A stretch of 64,000 nt of DNA from Aeromonas hydrophila subsp. hydrophila ATCC 7966 (GCF_000014805.1 NC_008570.1:2113001-2177000); one strand, 5' to 3'. Counted from the stretch's first letter, positions 47,267-56,400 are shown. The notes: generated by a model not told the origin, from the sequence alone. Program-made: numbers and translations.

Positions 47267-48283
47267 TTATTTGACGGCCAGCAGGGAGCGGAAACCGCCG
47301 CTGCGCACCACCAGGATGAGCACGGGGGCACCGATCAACGCCAGGATCACCCCGTTGGGCAGCTCGAACGGCTGGATCAGCCAGCGCGCCAGTATGTCGG
47401 CGCCGAGCAGGAACAGCACCCCGAACAGAGCGGAGAAGCGCACCTGGATGGCGAGGCGCACCGGCTCCACCAGACGGGCGCAGTAGGCGGCGAGAAAACC
47501 GACGAAGCCGATGGGGCCAGCGATGGCGATGGCGCAGGCGGTAAACAGGGTGGCGGCTAGCAGTACACCGATGCGTACCCGGGTCGGCCGTATGCCGAGC
47601 GCCAGCGCCTGGTTGTCCCCCATCTGCATCAGGGTGAGCTGACGGCAGAGCGCCAGGGTCAGCAGCAGGCCGAGCAGGGCAAAGGGCATCACGGTGAGCA
47701 CGGCATCGAGATCCGAGGCGGCCAGCGACCCCAGATTCCAGAAACGGAACTGCTCCAGCACCACCTGGTTGGAGAGCAGCAGGAAGTTGGAGAGGCCGCC
47801 GAAGGTGGCGGAGAGGGCGACCCCCACCAGGATGAGTTTGAGGGGGTTGGAGCGCCCCACCATCAGGCCGAGGCCGAGCACGATGAGGTTGCCGAGCAGG
47901 GCCCCCATGCCGGACCAGAGCAGGTAACCGTAGGCGGATTCGACGCCAAAATAGGTGAGGCCGATCACCAGGGCGAACACGGCGCCGGCGTTGACCCCAA
48001 GCAGGCCGGGTTCGGCCAGCGGATTGCGGGTGGCGCTTTGCAGCATGGAGGCCGCCAGCGCAAGACAGACGCCCACCACCAGGGCACACAGAGTGCGGGG
48101 CAGACGCAGGGTATGAACGATCATGGCGAGCTTTTCATCGGCCATGAGGGCGGGATCGCCCAGCAGAAATCCGGCGACCTCGCGGCCACCATAGACACCG
48201 GCGCCGGTGGCCAGTGAGAGACAGATGAGCAGGAACAGGAGAACAACTCCCAGCCAGAACAGGTGTGTTTGGTGTCTGTGCAC
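47267..48283 (-). CDS. Iron-siderophore ABC transporter permease (FecC/FepD-like)
   Basis: Membrane protein of 338 residues of the FecCD family (LRLPRTLCALVVGVCLALAASMLQSATRNPLAEPGLLGVNAGAVFALVIGL; AIAGPIGFVGFLAAYCARLVEP). It begins with a GTG codon preceded by AGGAG 8 nt upstream. It follows the TonB receptor gene by 67 bp, with a stem-loop in between that may reduce read-through. Confidence 0.92.
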   Translation of the reverse strand: MHRHQTHLFWLGVVLLFLLICLSLATGAGVYGGREVAGFLLGDPALMADEKLAMIVHTLRLPRTLCALVVGVCLALAASMLQSATRNPLAEPGLLGVNAGAVFALVIGLTYFGVESAYGYLLWSGMGALLGNLIVLGLGLMVGRSNPLKLILVGVALSATFGGLSNFLLLSNQVVLEQFRFWNLGSLAASDLDAVLTVMPFALLGLLLTLALCRQLTLMQMGDNQALALGIRPTRVRIGVLLAATLFTACAIAIAGPIGFVGFLAAYCARLVEPVRLAIQVRFSALFGVLFLLGADILARWLIQPFELPNGVILALIGAPVLILVVRSGGFRSLLAVK

Positions 48284-48321
48284 CCGGCTACTCCTTCACG
48301 TCGAGGCAATAACAGCAGAAA

Positions 48322-48343
48322 AGGGAGCCCTGACGGGCTCCCT
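48322..48343 (-). terminator. Stem-loop between the receptor and permease genes (possible partial terminator)
   Basis: A 9-bp stem AGGGAGCCC/GGGCTCCCT with a 4-nt loop, followed on the minus strand by TTTTCTG. Inside an operon it would lower expression of the inner-membrane genes relative to the receptor. Confidence 0.65.
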
Positions 48344-48350
48344 GCGGGGT

Positions 48351-50324
48351 TTACAGCTTGTAATCCACGCCAGCGTAGACGGTACGACCTTCCAGAATGA
48401 AGTCGGCGTCGGTGGCGACCTGGTCACGCTTGGTGTTGGTGAGGTTGGTGATGCCCAGCTTGAAGTCGAGCGCCGGGGTGACCTTCCACTTGGTGTTGAC
48501 GTCCAGGGTCTGGTAGCTGTCGGACTTGAGCGCCTGGGAGTTGTGCATCGGCACCTTGATGAACTGGCTGCCCACGTACTGCCAGGCCAGGTTGGTGTTG
48601 ACGATCTCGCTGGCTTGCCAATCCAGGCTCAGGTTGCCGGTGTGATCCGGGGTCTTGGCCAGATCGTCTCCCGTGCTCTTGTCTTCGGAGTCCAGCATGG
48701 TCCAGTTGCCGGTCAGCTTGACGTCGTCCATCACATCGACCCAGCCGGTCAGCTCCAGCCCCTTGACCCGGGCCTTCTTGACGTTGAGGTAGGTCATGAC
48801 GGTTGGACGGTAGCCCGGGCCCCACTGATCGCTCTGGATCAGATCCTCGATGTCGTTGTGGAAACCGGTGAGGCCGGCGCCAAAGCGAGCGGCTTCATAG
48901 GCGGTGCCCAGCTCATAGCTGACGGCGGTTTCCGGTTTCAGATCCGGGTTGCCGATCACCTTGCAGGCGCCGCGGCAGGCGGTGGTGGCGAAACCTTCGC
49001 TGGACTGGGCCAGGGTCGGGGCCTTGAACGCCTTGCCGGCGCCGCCCTTGATCACCCACTCGTCGCTCAGCTTGTAGAGCGCATAGGCGCGCGGGCTGAA
49101 CTCGTTGCCATAGGTCTCGTGGTGATCCAGACGACCGGAGAGGGTCAGCGCCAGATCCCCCAGGCTGAATTCATCCTGCAGGTAGAGAGCGCTCTGGCTC
49201 GCATCCACGCTGCCATTGGTGATGCTGCGACTGTGCTCCAGCTCGGTCTTGCGGAATTCCGCGCCTGAGGTCAGCAGGTGATCCCCCAGGTAGCCGCTCA
49301 GCTGGCCGTCGACCGTGTGGTTGGTCTGGGTGACATCGGCCGCGCCGCCGTTGAGCTGGGAGTCATCCATCAGATCGGTCTGCTCGAAGTAGTAGCGGGC
49401 GCGGCTGTCGAAGTGCTCCCAACGACCGTTGTGAGTCAGCCCCAGGCTCAGGCGATCGAGTTTTTGCACGTTGTGCGGGGTGGCCGGGGCGGTGGGGGCG
49501 CGCGGCACGTTGTTGAAATAGCTGTCCATGTCGTTCTGGTTGTAGCCCAGATCGAACTCCACATCCTGGTTGTCGGCCACCAGCCACTTCAGGCTGGAGA
49601 GCATGTTGACCACTTCCCGTTTCTCCAGCGCATCGGCGTCCTTGTTGTTGGACTGATCGCTGTGCCAGCGGTCGCGCTGATAGCCTTCTACCACCAGGCT
49701 GCCGAGCAGCTTGTTGTCGATCAGGGCGCCGGAGACGAAGGCGTTGCCACGGTTGGCATCGCCACCATCACCCTTGGTGGGCATGGTGTGGGTGTAGCCG
49801 AAGGCCGCCTCGGTCTGCTCCTTGGCCTGGCGCAGGATCACGTTGACCACGCCGCCGAGGGCGTCGGCGCCATAGAGGGAGGAGACGGGACCGCGGATCA
49901 CCTCGATGCGCTCGATGGCGGCCATGGGGATGGAGCTCAAGTCGAAGTCATTGCCAAACGAGCTGCCCAGGGTTTCGCGAGCGTTGACCCGCTTGCCGTT
50001 GATCAGCAGCAGGGTGTAGTCGCCGCCCATGCCGCGGATCTTGATCTCGCTGCGGCCGGTGGGGTTGGTGCCGATGATGTTGACGCCGGGCACGTGCTTG
50101 AGCGCTTCGCCGACGTTGTTGGCATTCATCTTGTCCAGATCGGCGCGGGTCACCACAGAGACGCTGGCCGGGGCGGAGAGTTCGGTGTGCTGGGTCTGGG
50201 TGGCGGTGACCACCATGGTCTCGTTGGCCTTGACCGCTTCGGCCTGGGCCAGGCCCGGCAAGGCAAACAGGCCGAGGGAGAGCAAAATCGGGTTCAAGCG
50301 AAATACGCCAGGCTGCAACTGCAT
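48351..50324 (-). CDS. TonB-dependent catecholate-siderophore receptor (FepA/IrgA-like)
   Basis: Outer-membrane receptor of 657 residues from ATG 50324 (GGAG 8 nt upstream). A signal peptide ends near LPGLAQA, then a TonB box-like ETMVVTAT, a plug with VGEALKHVPGVNIIGTNPTGRSEIKIRGMGGDYTLLLINGKRVN, and a barrel ending in YAGVDYKL. The RSEIKIRGM and IERIEVIRGPVSSLYGADALGGVVNVI blocks are those of FepA/CirA/IrgA receptors for catecholates such as enterobactin or amonabactin. It is transcribed after the MFS gene, 57 bp away, under the upstream Fur box. Confidence 0.92.
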   Translation of the reverse strand: MQLQPGVFRLNPILLSLGLFALPGLAQAEAVKANETMVVTATQTQHTELSAPASVSVVTRADLDKMNANNVGEALKHVPGVNIIGTNPTGRSEIKIRGMGGDYTLLLINGKRVNARETLGSSFGNDFDLSSIPMAAIERIEVIRGPVSSLYGADALGGVVNVILRQAKEQTEAAFGYTHTMPTKGDGGDANRGNAFVSGALIDNKLLGSLVVEGYQRDRWHSDQSNNKDADALEKREVVNMLSSLKWLVADNQDVEFDLGYNQNDMDSYFNNVPRAPTAPATPHNVQKLDRLSLGLTHNGRWEHFDSRARYYFEQTDLMDDSQLNGGAADVTQTNHTVDGQLSGYLGDHLLTSGAEFRKTELEHSRSITNGSVDASQSALYLQDEFSLGDLALTLSGRLDHHETYGNEFSPRAYALYKLSDEWVIKGGAGKAFKAPTLAQSSEGFATTACRGACKVIGNPDLKPETAVSYELGTAYEAARFGAGLTGFHNDIEDLIQSDQWGPGYRPTVMTYLNVKKARVKGLELTGWVDVMDDVKLTGNWTMLDSEDKSTGDDLAKTPDHTGNLSLDWQASEIVNTNLAWQYVGSQFIKVPMHNSQALKSDSYQTLDVNTKWKVTPALDFKLGITNLTNTKRDQVATDADFILEGRTVYAGVDYKL

Positions 50325-50381
50325 AGTCAAAACTCCATGAATAAAACAGAGGTTATGGGGTCCGGCTCTGGGGCCGGTGGC

Positions 50382-51611
50382 TCACTGACTTCCTTGTCTG
50401 GCGGTGCCAGACTCGGGGTTATTGTTATTCCTTGTCTGTGCCAGCCCCTTGAGCAGGAGCCAGACACCGCCGCAGGCCAGCAGGCCGCAGCCGATATTGA
50501 TCCAGGCCAGATGGGCAAATCCGTGCAGGACGCCGCTCTGATCCGACACCAGCAACCTGGCGGAGAGCAGGCTGCCGAGCCCGGCCGCCACATTGGTGAC
50601 CGTGCCCTGAAAAGACATGAAGGCGGCGCGCTGATGCGGGGCTGGGATGGAGGCCGTGATGGCGAGGGTGGTGCTGGAGCGGGCCGAGCTCAGCGCCATG
50701 AACAGGGTGAACAGCAGGTAGACGGGCACGCCGACCGGCATGGCGAAACCGAGCAAAGTGATCAGTGCCAGCAGCAGGCTGGTGATCAGGATGGCGGCCT
50801 GGGCCCGGCCCTGATCAATCCAGCTGCCGCACAGCCGCATGGTGGCCATGCTGGCGAGGCCGCCGCACAGATAGAGGGCGGCGATCTGCTCGCGCGGGAA
50901 CGCCAGGTTGAACTGGAAGTAGTTGGCAAAGTGCGGGATCAGCAGGAAGTGACCGAACATCTGCAGGCAGAGGATGAACAGGGCGCCCTGGCAGAGCGGG
51001 GAGGCCAGCAACTGGCGCAGGCCACTGCCATGAGGGGCGCGGCTGACCGGCAGCGAAGGCAGCAGGGTGGCGCAGAGCAGGGCCAGCAGCAGGCCGCAGA
51101 CGCCAAACAGCAGGAAGGGGCTCTGCCAGCCAAACCACTGGGCCAGCACCAGGGCGATGGGCACCACCAGGATGGCGGCCAGCGAGAACGCCATGCCCAC
51201 GTAGGCGAGGCGACGGCCCCGCTCGGCCGGCGGTACCAGATCCAGCACGGCGGCCATCAAGATGGCGGCGAGTGGCCCGGCCACACAGCCCGACAGGACG
51301 AACAGCACCAGCAACTGCTGGCTGTTTTGCACCAGGGCGCAAGCCATCAGCAGCAGAAAACGCAGGGTGAGCAGCACCAGCAGGGCGGGCTTGCGGTTGA
51401 CCCGATCGAGCCAGGGGGCGGCGATGAGCCCCATCAGGGCGGCACCCAGAGTGGCACCGCCGCTGAAGTAGCCGGTCTGCTCCGGCAGCATGCCGAGGCT
51501 GATGACGAGATCCGGCCCGAGCGGCATCACCATCATCATGCTGCCCATGGAGAGCATGTTGACAAGCAGGGCCAGGTGGATGGCGGCGGGGGTGGTGGTC
51601 ACTGGCTTCAT
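50382..51611 (-). CDS. MFS transporter in the siderophore operon
   Basis: Inner-membrane protein of 409 residues with about 12 hydrophobic helices and the MFS loop motif between helices 2 and 3 (APWLDRVNRKPALLV). ATG 51611 is chosen because signal and family-like sequence begin at MKPVTTTPAAIHLALLVNM; its ribosome site is weak. As first gene of the Fur-controlled operon it could export the siderophore, or import or recycle a ferric complex; the sequence alone does not tell. Confidence 0.85.
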   Translation of the reverse strand: MKPVTTTPAAIHLALLVNMLSMGSMMMVMPLGPDLVISLGMLPEQTGYFSGGATLGAALMGLIAAPWLDRVNRKPALLVLLTLRFLLLMACALVQNSQQLLVLFVLSGCVAGPLAAILMAAVLDLVPPAERGRRLAYVGMAFSLAAILVVPIALVLAQWFGWQSPFLLFGVCGLLLALLCATLLPSLPVSRAPHGSGLRQLLASPLCQGALFILCLQMFGHFLLIPHFANYFQFNLAFPREQIAALYLCGGLASMATMRLCGSWIDQGRAQAAILITSLLLALITLLGFAMPVGVPVYLLFTLFMALSSARSSTTLAITASIPAPHQRAAFMSFQGTVTNVAAGLGSLLSARLLVSDQSGVLHGFAHLAWINIGCGLLACGGVWLLLKGLAQTRNNNNPESGTARQGSQ

Positions 51612-51668
51612 CGACGGCAAGCTCAAAAAAATGAGACCGAATTGTATCCGAGCGATTTTTTCGTGACA

Positions 51669-51687
51669 ACAAATGGTAATCATTTTT
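51669..51687. promoter_or_regulatory. Fur box of the siderophore-uptake operon
   Basis: ACAAATGGTAATCATTTTT matches the 19-bp Fur consensus at 13 positions, including the core GTAATCATT. It is 58 bp upstream of the MFS start. Confidence 0.7.
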
Positions 51688-51861
51688 ATTTGTGTTATTT
51701 GATCTGTCTCCGCTCTTTTCATAGAAAAATGAAGGGCCTGACCTTCACGGCGCGCATTGCTCACGGGCAAAAGCATTGAAAAGCGGGGCGGATGGCCCAT
51801 GATGACGAGGTGATGAGTAGGTCAGGATGTAGTTGGCCGCCGAGTGGGACGGGAGGAGAAG

Positions 51862-52614
51862 ATGAGAAGATGGCGCGGGTTTGGATTCTGGCTGCTGTGG
51901 GGGCTCTGGTGCCTGCCGCTACGGGCCGAGGTGAAGGTGATCCCGGTATTCGAGACCCAGGCGGCTGCGCAGACCCTCAAGGATCTCTATCCGGATCTCG
52001 GGGTGAGCGCCATGGGCAACCAGCTGGTGCTGAGCGGCAGCGCCGCCCAGTTGCAGGAGGCCGAAGCGGCGCTGGCCAAATTGAACCAGCCACCCCAGAG
52101 CCTGCTCATCGAGTGGCGGGTGGATGGCGCTTCCAGCAGCCAGCAGGCCGGGGTGGGGCTGGGCCAGGATGCCGCCAAGCGGCAGTGGTTGCTGGAGGGC
52201 AATGCCCAGCAGTATCAGCGCAGCCAGAACGACAGCTGGCAGATACGCGGTTTGTCGGGTCGGCCGGTGCTATTGCAGATGGGCACCTATCAACCGGTCA
52301 CCTTCTATCAGTGGAATGGAGGGGCAGTGGTGGGGATGATGCCGCTGGTGAACGGCCTCTATGCCACCGCCACCCTGATCGGCGACAGGGTGCAGATAGC
52401 GCTCAGCAGCGAGCAGGCCAGGCTGGAGCAGGGCACCATCAACCGGGGGCAGAGCGCCACCGAGGTGAGCGGTGCCCCCGGTCAGTGGCTGACGGTGGGG
52501 GAGCTCTCCACCAGCGCGGTGCAGCAGGGCAGCAGCCTGGGCACCCAGTTGCAGGGGGGCAATGGCAGTCAGAGCGATCGTCAGACTCTGCAGATCCGGG
52601 TCACGCGCCAGTGA
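51862..52614 (+). CDS. Exported protein with secretin-type N-domains (NolW-like)
   Basis: Protein of 250 residues, start fixed by GGAGGAG before ATG 51862. A signal peptide (FWLLWGLWCLPLRA) precedes a secretin N-domain-like alpha/beta unit (VIPVFETQAAAQTLKDLYPDLGVSAMGNQLVLSGSAAQLQEAEAALAKLN), then a Gly/Ser/Gln-rich region (about residues 195-240). There is no secretin channel domain, so it is a free-standing N-domain protein. No type II or pilus genes are adjacent, and its role is unknown. Confidence 0.75.
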   Translation: MRRWRGFGFWLLWGLWCLPLRAEVKVIPVFETQAAAQTLKDLYPDLGVSAMGNQLVLSGSAAQLQEAEAALAKLNQPPQSLLIEWRVDGASSSQQAGVGLGQDAAKRQWLLEGNAQQYQRSQNDSWQIRGLSGRPVLLQMGTYQPVTFYQWNGGAVVGMMPLVNGLYATATLIGDRVQIALSSEQARLEQGTINRGQSATEVSGAPGQWLTVGELSTSAVQQGSSLGTQLQGGNGSQSDRQTLQIRVTRQ

Positions 52615-52674
52615 GGCGCCTGGCTGATCACGTTGCCCCTCGGGTGCTTGGTCATCCGGGTTGAACCTGGCTGA

Positions 52675-53145
52675 TCAGTTGCCGGCGTGGGGCTGATCGG
52701 CCGCGTATTCACGCAGCTGGCGGCTGCGCAGCAGATACCAGAGTGACCAGAGGGTAGCGACCAGTACCAGCGCGGTGGGCCAGCTGAACGACCACTTCTG
52801 CAGATTGAGGCTGTGCAGTTGCATCAGCAGGCCGCTGACGGCAGAGCAGAGCAGCAGCAATGGGCTGTGGCGCCTGAGCCAGGCCCGGAGGCTGCGGGTC
52901 TGCTGATAGGTACCGCCGCAGGCGAGCAGCGCCAGTATGGCGGGCACGTCGGTCAGCAGGCTGATGTAGAGGGCGAGCCGGTCCGGATAGAAGAGGGTCA
53001 GGATGGCGCTGCCGCTCTCGCGGGTGACGCCGGCCATCAGAAACAGCCAGACCGAGCGGGTCAGCAAGAGGGCGATGGGCCAGAACCAGAGCGGGGGACG
53101 CAGCTGGCCGTGATCGTCATATCTGTGTTCGGGGTAGAGGGTCAT
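52675..53145 (-). CDS. DUF2919-like inner-membrane protein (YfeZ type)
   Basis: Protein of 156 residues with four hydrophobic helices and the N-terminal signature YDDHGQLRPPLWFWPIALLLTRSVWLF, which resembles the DUF2919/YfeZ family. ATG 53145 gives the family-like start MTLYPEHRYDD; the ribosome site is weak. No function is established for this family. Confidence 0.7.
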   Translation of the reverse strand: MTLYPEHRYDDHGQLRPPLWFWPIALLLTRSVWLFLMAGVTRESGSAILTLFYPDRLALYISLLTDVPAILALLACGGTYQQTRSLRAWLRRHSPLLLLCSAVSGLLMQLHSLNLQKWSFSWPTALVLVATLWSLWYLLRSRQLREYAADQPHAGN

Positions 53146-53236
53146 GGTTGCCCGGGGTCGTCTGTGCAAAGGATGAAGGGGATATGGGGCGAAGGGGGGC
53201 CCTTTGCAAGGCGGGGGTGGGGGACGGGAATTAATC

Positions 53237-53253
53237 GGGGGGCCATGCCCCCC
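53237..53253 (-). terminator. Probable terminator after corA
   Basis: A 7-bp stem GGGGGGC/GCCCCCC with a CAT loop, followed on the minus strand by GATTAATT. The tail is poor in T, so termination may be weak. Confidence 0.5.
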
Positions 53254-53289
53254 AATCCGCTTATCTCTTTTCGTGCCGGCCCGCCGGCG

Positions 53290-54237
53290 TCACAGCCAGC
53301 CTTTTCGCTTGAAGAACAGACCGGTGCCGAGCGATGACATCACCATCAGCACCAGGGAGAGCGGATAGCCGTACTCCCAGGCGAGCTCCGGCATGCGGCC
53401 GAAGTTCATGCCGTAGATGCTGGCGATCAGCGTCGGCGGCAGGAAGATGACCGCGGCCACCGAGAAGATCTTGATCACCTTGTTCTGTTCCAGGTTGGTG
53501 ACCCCCATGGAGGCCTCCAGCTGGAAGTTGATCTTGTCGAACAGGAACTGGGTGTGGGGCAACAGGGACTCCACGTCGTGCAGCATCTCGTCGATCCACT
53601 TGTTCTGCTCGTTGCTCATCCGTTGGCGCAGGCTGCGCTTCAAGAAGCGCAGGGCGCGACGGGTATCGTGCAGGGAGAGACGGATCTGGCCGTTGGCCTC
53701 TTCCTGAGCCATCAACTCCTTGAGCATGGGGTTGATCTGATCCGGCTCGAAGATCTGATCGGCGGTGTTTTCCAGGGTCTTGTAACCATCTTCGATGAGA
53801 TCGGAGAGGTATTCCACCTTGAGGTTCTGCACCTCCAGCAGGATGTCGAGGGCATCTTCCACCTCCAGCCGATCCTGACGCATGTAGTGGCGCAGCAGGC
53901 GCACCAAACCGATGTCATCCTCGCGGATGCTGATCAGCAGGTTGTTGCGCAGGGTAAAGGAGACGTGGACACCCTTGGTGTCACGGCCGATCCGCTGGGG
54001 AAACAGGGAGTGAATGTGCAGACCGTCGGTATCCCAGTAGAAACGGGCGGATGCTTCGATGTCATCCAGCTCCTCCTTGTCGGGCACCTCTTCCAGAAAC
54101 AGGCCCGTCAACCATTCTCGTTCCGCCGTGTCCGGCTTGTAGGCATCCAGCCAGACGGTGTTGTCAGGCACTATGTCGTCAGGCCCGAGCGTGACTATGT
54201 CCAGTACCTTGTTATTGAGAATGTAGGCGGTGATCAT
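53290..54237 (-). CDS. corA: Magnesium/cobalt channel CorA
   Basis: Protein of 315 residues (E. coli 316): a long cytoplasmic N-domain, then two C-terminal helices with the selectivity signature G276-M-N278 (LIASIYGMNFGRMPEL) and a basic tail (FFKRKGWL). It forms a pentamer in the inner membrane for Mg2+ uptake. AGGGGGA precedes ATG 54237. It stands as a single gene downstream of the etfD locus. Confidence 0.97.
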   Translation of the reverse strand: MITAYILNNKVLDIVTLGPDDIVPDNTVWLDAYKPDTAEREWLTGLFLEEVPDKEELDDIEASARFYWDTDGLHIHSLFPQRIGRDTKGVHVSFTLRNNLLISIREDDIGLVRLLRHYMRQDRLEVEDALDILLEVQNLKVEYLSDLIEDGYKTLENTADQIFEPDQINPMLKELMAQEEANGQIRLSLHDTRRALRFLKRSLRQRMSNEQNKWIDEMLHDVESLLPHTQFLFDKINFQLEASMGVTNLEQNKVIKIFSVAAVIFLPPTLIASIYGMNFGRMPELAWEYGYPLSLVLMVMSSLGTGLFFKRKGWL

Positions 54238-54593
54238 CTGTCCCCCCTTAAGAAGTCATGGGTAATCAGGGATGGTTGCACAGGTCATGCGGCCTTAGAG
54301 CGCGTAGAAAGCGATCCCGTGGACAAGCTGAACGGGCCGATGGAAACCTGAATGCGGCGAACTATACAGGGGCGGGCCGCGCTTGTCAGGGCCTATTCAT
54401 CGGAGGTTCAGCCTGTTCGCTCAAAAAAACAGCGAGGTCGGAGCAGCCACGCCGACCTCGAAACGGGTGATCCCGGCGTCGCCTCCTTTATTCCCCTTGG
54501 CACGCGGGAGGAGTCAGGTTCACCGGTCGGGATGGTGGGCTGCCGAGTGCCCTGCGACAACCCCCGGCCGTGTGCCGGAAACCGCCTCTATTT
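54238..54593. other. Non-coding region between corA and the etfD 3' repeats
   Basis: No supported gene. It contains the corA promoter (near 54240-54300) and the etfD terminator listed at 54423-54460. Confidence 0.5.
54423..54460 (-). terminator. Terminator of etfD
   Basis: A 9-bp stem CGAGGTCGG/CCGACCTCG with a 10-nt loop, followed on the minus strand by CTG and seven T. It lies about 300 bp past the etfD stop, beyond the duplicated segment. Confidence 0.82.
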
Positions 54594-54807
54594 GATGTGT
54601 TGGGGCTGCGCATCCTTGTTGTCGCCACTGACCTGCATGGGCAGTCCCATCACATATTGGGATAGTTGGGGCCGCAGCCGCCCTGCGGTGGCGTCCAGAC
54701 GATGTGCCAGGGCTGCGCATCCTTGTTGTCGCCACTGACCTGCATGGGCAGTCCCATCACATATTGGGATAGTTGGGGCCAGAGCCGCCTTGCGGCGGCG
54801 TCCAGAC
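54594..54807. repeat. 107-bp tandem duplication over the etfD 3' end
   Basis: Bases 54594-54700 and 54701-54807 are about 93% identical (seven differences seen) at an exact 107-bp offset. The right copy holds the last 17 or so codons of etfD with its stop at 54757-54759, plus 3' flank. The left copy repeats those codons and a second in-register TGA (54650-54652) outside the gene. Confidence 0.9.
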
Positions 54808-56400
54808 GATGTTCTGGCTCGGATCCTTGATGTCGCAGGTCTTGCAGTGGATGCAGTTGGCCGCGTTGATCTGCAGGCGGGACAGGCTCTCTGAACCCAG
54901 GATCTCGAACACCCCGGCCGGGCAGTAACGCTGGGCGGGTTCGGCCCAGGTGGGCAGGTTGACCGCCACCGGGATAGTCTCATCCTGCAGCTTGAGGTGG
55001 CAGGGCTGATCCTCGTCGTGGCTGGTGTTGGCGAGGTAGACAGACGAGAGCTTGTCGAAGCTGAGCTTGCCGTCCGGCTTGGGATAGTCGATGGGTTGGC
55101 AGCGGCTGGCCATGCGCAGTTGGCGGTAGTCTGGCTCCTTGTCCAGCAGGGTGAACGGCGAGGTGCGAGCAAACAGCCGCTGCTCCAGCCAGTTGAAGGC
55201 GCCACCGAGCCAGGGGCCCCAGCGGTGCAGGGCGGCGCCGAAATTGCGCGCTGTTTTGAGCTCATGGGCCAGCCAGCTCTGTTGCAGCGCATCGCCGTAT
55301 TCGGCCAGATCCCGGCCCCCTTCATCGCCGCCGCGCAGACTCATGGCGACTGTCTTGGCCGCCAGCATGCCGGACTTCATGGCGGTGTGGATCCCCTTGA
55401 TACGGGAGAAGTCGAGGGTGCCGGCATCGCAACCGATGAGCAGGCCGCCGGGAAAGTGCATGCGGGGCAGGGAGTGCCAGCCCCCCTTGGCGATGGCGCG
55501 GGCGCCGTAGCTGATGCGCTCGCCCCCCTGCAATGCCGCGGCGATGAGCGGGTGGTGCTTGAGGCGCTGAAACTCGTCAAACGGGCTGAGCCAGGGGTTG
55601 CGGTAGTTGAGGTCGACGATGAGACCGACCGCCACCTGATCCTGCTCCAGATGATAGAGATAGAAGCCGCCCTGGCTCTTGTCCTCCTTCCCCTCAGAGA
55701 GCGGCCAGCCGCTGCCGTGCAGCACTCGGCCCGGTTTGCCCTGGCCGGGGGGGAGCTGCCACAGCTCTTTGAAGCCGATGGCGTAGTGCTGCGGCTGGGC
55801 GGCGTTTTCCAGCTGAAAGTCGGCGATCAGCTGCTTGCCGAGATGGCCGCGCGCCCCTTCGGCAAACAGGGTGTAGCGACCGAGCAGCGCCATGCCGGGC
55901 ACGTGATCCGCTTTCGGATTGCCCGCCCGATCCAGCCCGAGATCGCCGGTGATCACACCCTTGACCCGTCCCGCTTCCATGATGAGTTCGCTTGCGGTAA
56001 AACCCGGGTATATTTCGACTCCCAACTGTTCGGCCTGCTGACCGAGCCAGCGACAGAGGTTGCCGAGGCTGATGATGTGGCTGCCCTCGTTGTGCATGCG
56101 CGGCGGCACCGCCCAGTTGGGCAGTTGCAGGGCGCGGCGGTCGCTTTGCAGCAGGTGCACCTGATCGTCGTTGACCTCGACCCCGAGCGGGGCCTGTTGC
56201 CAGCTCTCTGGCAGTAGCTCCTTGAGGGCGACGGGATCCAGCAGGGCGCCGGAGAGCAGATGGGCGCCGATCTCCGCCCCCTTCTCCAGCAGGCAGACCG
56301 ACAGCTCGGCATTGTGTTGTTTGAGGGCGATGGCGGCACTGAGTCCCGCCGGGCCGCCACCGACGATGACGACATCAAATTCCATTGCTTCGCGTTCCAT
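54757..56400 (-). CDS. etfD: Electron transfer flavoprotein-ubiquinone oxidoreductase
   Basis: Membrane-associated enzyme of 547 residues that passes electrons from reduced ETF to ubiquinone. It has an N-terminal FAD site (VVIVGGGPAGLSAAIAL), the quinone-site region and a C-terminal [4Fe-4S] ferredoxin-like part with C493, C516, C519 and C522 (RYCPAGV, ANCIHCKTCDIKDP), ending GPNYPNM like Pseudomonas ETF-QO. Start 56400 (MEREAMEFDVV) mirrors the family N-terminus, with GAGG 5 nt upstream. It is divergent from etfBA across a LiuR-type box, so the three components of the electron chain are co-regulated. A copy of its 3' end lies just downstream. Confidence 0.96.
   Translation of the reverse strand: MEREAMEFDVVIVGGGPAGLSAAIALKQHNAELSVCLLEKGAEIGAHLLSGALLDPVALKELLPESWQQAPLGVEVNDDQVHLLQSDRRALQLPNWAVPPRMHNEGSHIISLGNLCRWLGQQAEQLGVEIYPGFTASELIMEAGRVKGVITGDLGLDRAGNPKADHVPGMALLGRYTLFAEGARGHLGKQLIADFQLENAAQPQHYAIGFKELWQLPPGQGKPGRVLHGSGWPLSEGKEDKSQGGFYLYHLEQDQVAVGLIVDLNYRNPWLSPFDEFQRLKHHPLIAAALQGGERISYGARAIAKGGWHSLPRMHFPGGLLIGCDAGTLDFSRIKGIHTAMKSGMLAAKTVAMSLRGGDEGGRDLAEYGDALQQSWLAHELKTARNFGAALHRWGPWLGGAFNWLEQRLFARTSPFTLLDKEPDYRQLRMASRCQPIDYPKPDGKLSFDKLSSVYLANTSHDEDQPCHLKLQDETIPVAVNLPTWAEPAQRYCPAGVFEILGSESLSRLQINAANCIHCKTCDIKDPSQNIVWTPPQGGSGPNYPNM

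Noticed and set aside
49278..51779. 833-codon open frame opposite the TonB receptor and MFS genes
   Set aside because: Antisense to two well-supported genes; Gln/His/Gly-rich composition typical of high-GC shadow frames.
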